Shown piece by piece: positions 59,873-64,000 of a stretch of 64,000 nt of DNA. Source of the stretch: Aquilaria yunnanensis (taxonomy: Eukaryota > Streptophyta > Magnoliopsida > Malvales > Thymelaeaceae); the NCBI GenBank assembly GCA_039654915.1, contig CM077596.1, positions 54,868,501 to 54,932,500 of the forward strand, read 5' to 3'. A program made the position numbers and the translations under genes. The stretch's first letter is position 1. Each line of letters opens with the position of its first letter. Below the pieces are notes generated by a model that saw only the letters and a list, made by a program, of their open reading frames with translations, had not been told where the DNA came from and did not search any database.

Positions 59873-62632
59873 TAGAGATGGCAAAATTTAACCCACCCCG
59901 ACGATCTAACCTAATTACCCGAACCCAAGCCCGACTTGATCCGATTTGACAAAAAAATTTAACGACCTAAACCCAACTGTATCCAACCTGACTTAACTCC
60001 GAGATGACCTGATAATTAAACCTGACAAGACCCAATTTTAATCTTCATCCTAAACCTTAACTTTCTTCTTTTATTATCTTTCATATTTAGTAAGTTCTAA
60101 ATATGGAGGCTTCCATGTTTGATAACTTCCATTTTTCAGGACTTTCATATTCAGTATGTCCCATATTTAGGAAATGTGACTTCCGTAATTAGTAATTTTC
60201 ATTTTTTTAGTACTTCCATGTTTAGTAAGTCTCATATTTGGAGAAGAGATTTTCATATTTAGTAGCTTAATTTTTTTTCCAAACGTTTATTTTTAGTAAA
60301 TCTCATATTTTGAAAAGGGATTTCCATATTTAGTAAATTCTATTTTTTGAAGACTCCTATATAATGCAAGTCCCATATTTGGAAAGGGACTTCCATATTT
60401 ATTAAGTCCCATATTTGGATTCCTCCAAAAAAAGTAACTTTTATGTTTAGTAAGTTTAATTATCTTAATAGGCAACTGTTAAAATTACAACATTCATCTT
60501 TAAACTTTTAAGTATAGTGCAATAAGGTACCTAAATTTTAAAAAATTTCATTTTAGTCACGCATAATAATTACAACATGGGTCCTTGAACTTTTGTAATG
60601 TTTGCACTTTCACCCTAAAATTTTTTAAATTTTACAGTTCAATCACTAATAGTGAACTTAATTTGCATTTCATAGCAAAATTGTCATAATGTATCTGGGT
60701 GATAGCTGAGTGAAGATCTGAATAACCTGTATAGTGATAGTTGAATGATATGGGTCTATAAAAATAATCAAGCATTACAAACAATGTTAAATTATCTAAA
60801 TACATACTAAACTATAATGAAGAAGATTCTTATGAATATTTTGAATAAATGTACTAAAAAAGGAAAAATTAATTTAAACTAAATCACAAAAAAATCAAAT
60901 TCTTTGATTTAAATATTAACAAAAATTGAAAAAAAGTGAATCAACTCAATCATTTTGGCCTGCACACCAGTAACCCGAGCGAACACAAAGGTCGACTTGA
61001 ATCAGACACGGAGTGTGACATGAAGTTACCCAAGAGTGAAATTGACTCAATCTGTGGTGAACTCAAACCCAAATACGACTGGCCCAACCCAACCTGAACA
61101 CAACCTAAACCCGAATTCATACTAACCCGACTAGACCCGAACCTGAATTACTTGACCCGTGTTAGTGTTGTGCCCAAAAGCCAATCATAAAATGATTGTA
61201 TTTTTCCACATTGAGTTATGATATTTTATTAAGGCATTAATACAGTAATTATATTTGTTGTTTTGTTTCTGTGTAACGTAATAAACATAATTATAACCTT
61301 AAAATAATGATATTCTTAAATGTCCCTGGTCTAGTATTATCGTGCAATGGGTTACAATAATGCATAACAACTAGCATATGTGGAGACTGATATGGGATAT
61401 GTAGTTTACATATGGGTACAAGTTGAAGAACTTGTGTACTGGACCGACTCACCATGAGAATGCTACATGAATCGTTATATGTGTGTCATAAGTGATTCTC
61501 ATAGTGATCATGGTATATGTAATCCTTTGACCTAAGGTCATCAAGGTTCCCTACATGTGAGTCTTATACTTTGATACTTCCCTTTATTGCTCGTAACTGA
61601 GTGAACTTGAAAGAGGTCATTGAGTATGTCACATATCATGCGGAGGGTTTTGTATGATCAAGATGGGATTTGTCCCTCCTATGTAACGGGAGTGATATCT
61701 TCGAGCCCATTGACAGAGTGAGACTAAGAAAATACATGGCCATGCTCAAATGAGTTGACGTACGATATCAATGTCATTAATTTAAGTTAGTATACTCGGT
61801 AATCAAAAAATCAAAGATTAGGCTATACGAAAGTGACACATTCCATGTCTTGTGCTTAGTCTTGATATTTTGGACAAATGGACAATGACATATACAGAAA
61901 ATGATCATAAAGGTTTAGTCAAATCACCGATAATCTTGTCACTTAGGTAGCAATGATGTGTTGCTAGACACCGCTCATTGCTTATGATCATAAATGTGAT
62001 TTATGATCATTGCCAACATGATAAGAGCCTATTGGGTTGCACATATAAAGCTTATTGGGTTGCACATATAAAGCCTATTTGGATTATTTGAGTGTATAGG
62101 CTAATTTATTTGGGTTATGGTTTCATGATAATTTCGTACTAATAGTTGGCCCAAAGGTTGAGCCATTATTAAGCATGAAATTAAACATAATTGGATTAGG
62201 GCTTTGAAACCCATTAGGCTTGGAAGTTCAGTTTCACTATAAATTCATCATATGGTGAGAAATTTGCAGCTTTTGCCCTAGCCTCCCAAAAGTTCCAGCC
62301 GAACTCTTCTCTTTCCATTCTTTGGAGGACGTAAGCTAGCACTGCGAGCGCAAGAGGAATGCATCTACCGGGAAGTGGTGGAAGCGTGGTGATCCCGAGA
62401 GACTCGTGTGGATACCATAGAAAGCTTGAACACATCAACTGTTCAGATTTTGTGATTCGACTCAACAGTTGAGTGAAAGATCTCAACTAAATTATTTATG
62501 AAAAATTTCGAACACCTAGTTTACCACTTTCCGCTTGGATACTAGAGGGTTTTGGTTATATTCTGCTGCGCTTGTTAGCTCCCGAAACCCTACAACCCAA
62601 ACCTGATCTGACCTACCTATTTGCCATCCTTA
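59873..62632. mobile_element. Non-autonomous hAT-like element, copy C, split by a solo LTR
   Basis: Starts TAGAGATGGCAAAA at 59873 and ends TTTGCCATCCTTA at 62632, flanked by the perfect 8-bp duplication ATTTCATA (59865-59872 and 62633-62640). Removing the LTR and one 5-bp duplicate leaves about 1347 bp, close to copies A and B. Same orientation as copy B. Confidence 0.9.
61166..62573 (+). mobile_element. Solo LTR, 1408 bp
   Basis: Starts TGTTGTGCCCAAAAGCC and is flanked by the 5-bp duplication GTTAG (61161-61165 and 62574-62578). A TATA box (TATAAA, 62238-62243) is followed by a GC-richer R/U5-like segment ending CTGCTGCGCTT. The expected terminal CA is not present, so the last bases may have mutated. 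No internal retroelement genes are present and there is a single LTR, so it arose by recombination between two LTRs. Confidence 0.82.
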
Positions 62633-62640
62633 ATTTCATA

Positions 62641-64000
62641 TGATTCAGGAACTCTTGTTCTGCACAGATTTGATTCAAATCTCCAATCTTTTCCCATTCT
62701 TTTTACCTCGGGAATTTTTTGTCTCCATCTTCCCAATTTAAATAGATTTGTTTCATGATGATTATCAACAAGTACTTGATTCGTCACGGATCCAATGTTC
62801 CCAGGCAAGTTCATGTTGTTATTTGTTTTTTTTTTCTTTCTAAAGAAACTTATCTTTGGTCCCTAAGGTCTGCAAGTAATGGTGGTTTCACTCTAATCCT
62901 ACTTCCATATTTTTGAATCACGTTGGACTATGCTCATTTCGTTAGGCTAGTTGATCGATCTTATTACATTGATCAATTCATCAATAGGAGAATGAGAACC
63001 ACAATGTATTTATTCAAATTTCCTTCATTTGTTTGCTTGTAATTAATGTCACTTAGTTTAGTTTGCCTTGGTTCGCTGTGCAAATTATATGAGGTTTTAA
63101 CTTGGTCTCGAATAAAAAAAAACCATGCAAGAAGAAGAAAGGAGGAAGATGGGCAAAATCTCTAATTTGTAACTCACTTTTACATAAAAGGCATTGATGG
63201 ATTATGCGTGGGTACAAATTACATGTAAGTAATGGGTACAGGTGAGAAATTTCATCCACTAGTGAATACTTGTGATGGTGGTAGGTAGGGGTACCCACGC
63301 CTAATCTACCCTATTGCCATTCTTATGTACTTTTTGACATCTATATACTATTGTGACTGAAACCAAGGTCCCGATCATCAAATAAAGGAGTTCAGTGACT
63401 AAATGGGCAAAAATAATAGACTTAGGAATTATGTTATGGCCCTTCTAGTGGGAGGCGCAATTGAGGAAGGTAAAGTATTTTAAATTAAGTTTAGAACCTT
63501 AATTCAAATTTACATAGCAAGAATAGAGAAGTTTTGCAAAGTTCACTAAGTTCCGAGAAGAATAAAGCACTGAACGAAGTTCAGGGCTAAAATGGTAATT
63601 TTACATCCTGAATAGCTGGGACGAGTCCCGAGTGTTTTAAAAGGAATTTTTAGAACTTAACTTTCAACCTTAACTCAAACTTGACAAAAATAGACAAGAA
63701 TTTAATCAAGAATTACTAAGTTACAAAGATGGGGGACTTAATTGTGTTAAGCTTAATACTTTGATGGCTTGTGTGCTTAGTAAGGGTTTAAGAAGGGGAA
63801 AGTGAGGGATGGCTACCATAATCACGTTTTCAACCTTCCCACCCTCATTTTTCTTTCAAATTAAGCTTGGAATCAAGAGTTTTTGGTGCCAAGAAGAGGT
63901 GATCAAAGTATATAAGCTAGGAGAAGGCAAATTCAAGCTTAAAAACATGATTTTGAAGCTTGGAGGGGTGTTTTCCCACTTCCCCTGTTTTTGAACGAGG
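62641..64000. other. Intergenic sequence to window end
   Basis: No supported gene. Short frames at 62617-62814 and 63809-63994 have no recognised domain. 63180-63310 resembles 59550-59760 loosely (GGGTA-rich text ending in CCATT). Confidence 0.45.

Noticed and set aside
59195..63348. TAGAGATGTCAA (59195) and TTGACATCTATA (63337-63348) as ends of a larger hAT element enclosing copy C
   Set aside because: The flanking 8-mers do not match, so the inverted pair may be decayed or accidental.

Overview
The window is nuclear DNA of a flowering plant, probably a eudicot. It is AT-rich, its genes have introns with GT/AG borders, and most of it is transposable-element sequence of several classes. I cannot name the species. 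Only three host genes are well supported, all on the minus strand. They are a TPR-like protein (5376-6365), a VMA12/TMEM199-type V-ATPase assembly factor (32388-34565, with an in-frame stop near its start), and a B3-domain-like nuclear protein with two DLNxxP repression motifs (48317-49107).

Layout. 1-428 is the right end of a CACTA transposon that jumped into an older PIF/Harbinger element (429 to about 3000, minus strand: DDE nuclease pseudogene plus Myb/SANT pseudogene). 5376-6365 is the TPR gene. 9611-19548 is a complete 9.9-kb CACTA (En/Spm) element with CACTACTAAAA ends, a 3-bp CCC target duplication, arrays of short palindromes at both ends, a TNP2-type transposase gene carrying two in-frame TGA stops, and an apparently open Transposase_24-type second gene. 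22816-25241 is a tandem duplication of about 697 bp. Its first copy carries a 1023-bp non-autonomous hAT element with an 8-bp duplication, and its second copy keeps the empty site. 25243-29331 holds minisatellites, an LTR-like block and another CACTA end. 29960-30780 is a degenerate tandem array. 32388-34565 is the VMA12-like gene. 36892-38075 is a decayed Ty3/gypsy gag-protease. 43811-44318 is a 3-copy tandem repeat. 44537-45795 is an element with long terminal inverted repeats.

47030-47560 looks like a minus-strand promoter of the housekeeping (Site II plus telo-box) type without an identified gene. 48317-49107 is the B3 gene. Part of its exon 1 and of its upstream flank recur, diverged, at about 54880-57180. 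50456-51748 is an inverted-repeat element carrying a captured SUMO gene that stops just before the QTGG needed for conjugation. 53190-53910 is a long inverted repeat able to form a hairpin. 55611-62632 is a cluster of three copies of one non-autonomous hAT-like family. One of them contains a solo LTR (61166-62573, 5-bp duplication GTTAG).

The main story is nested, datable transposition: CACTA into Harbinger, hAT into one copy of a tandem duplication, LTR into hAT, hAT into a copied gene flank. Gene capture (SUMO) and regulatory decay lie on top. I see no bacterial-type system, CRISPR array, rRNA or tRNA gene.
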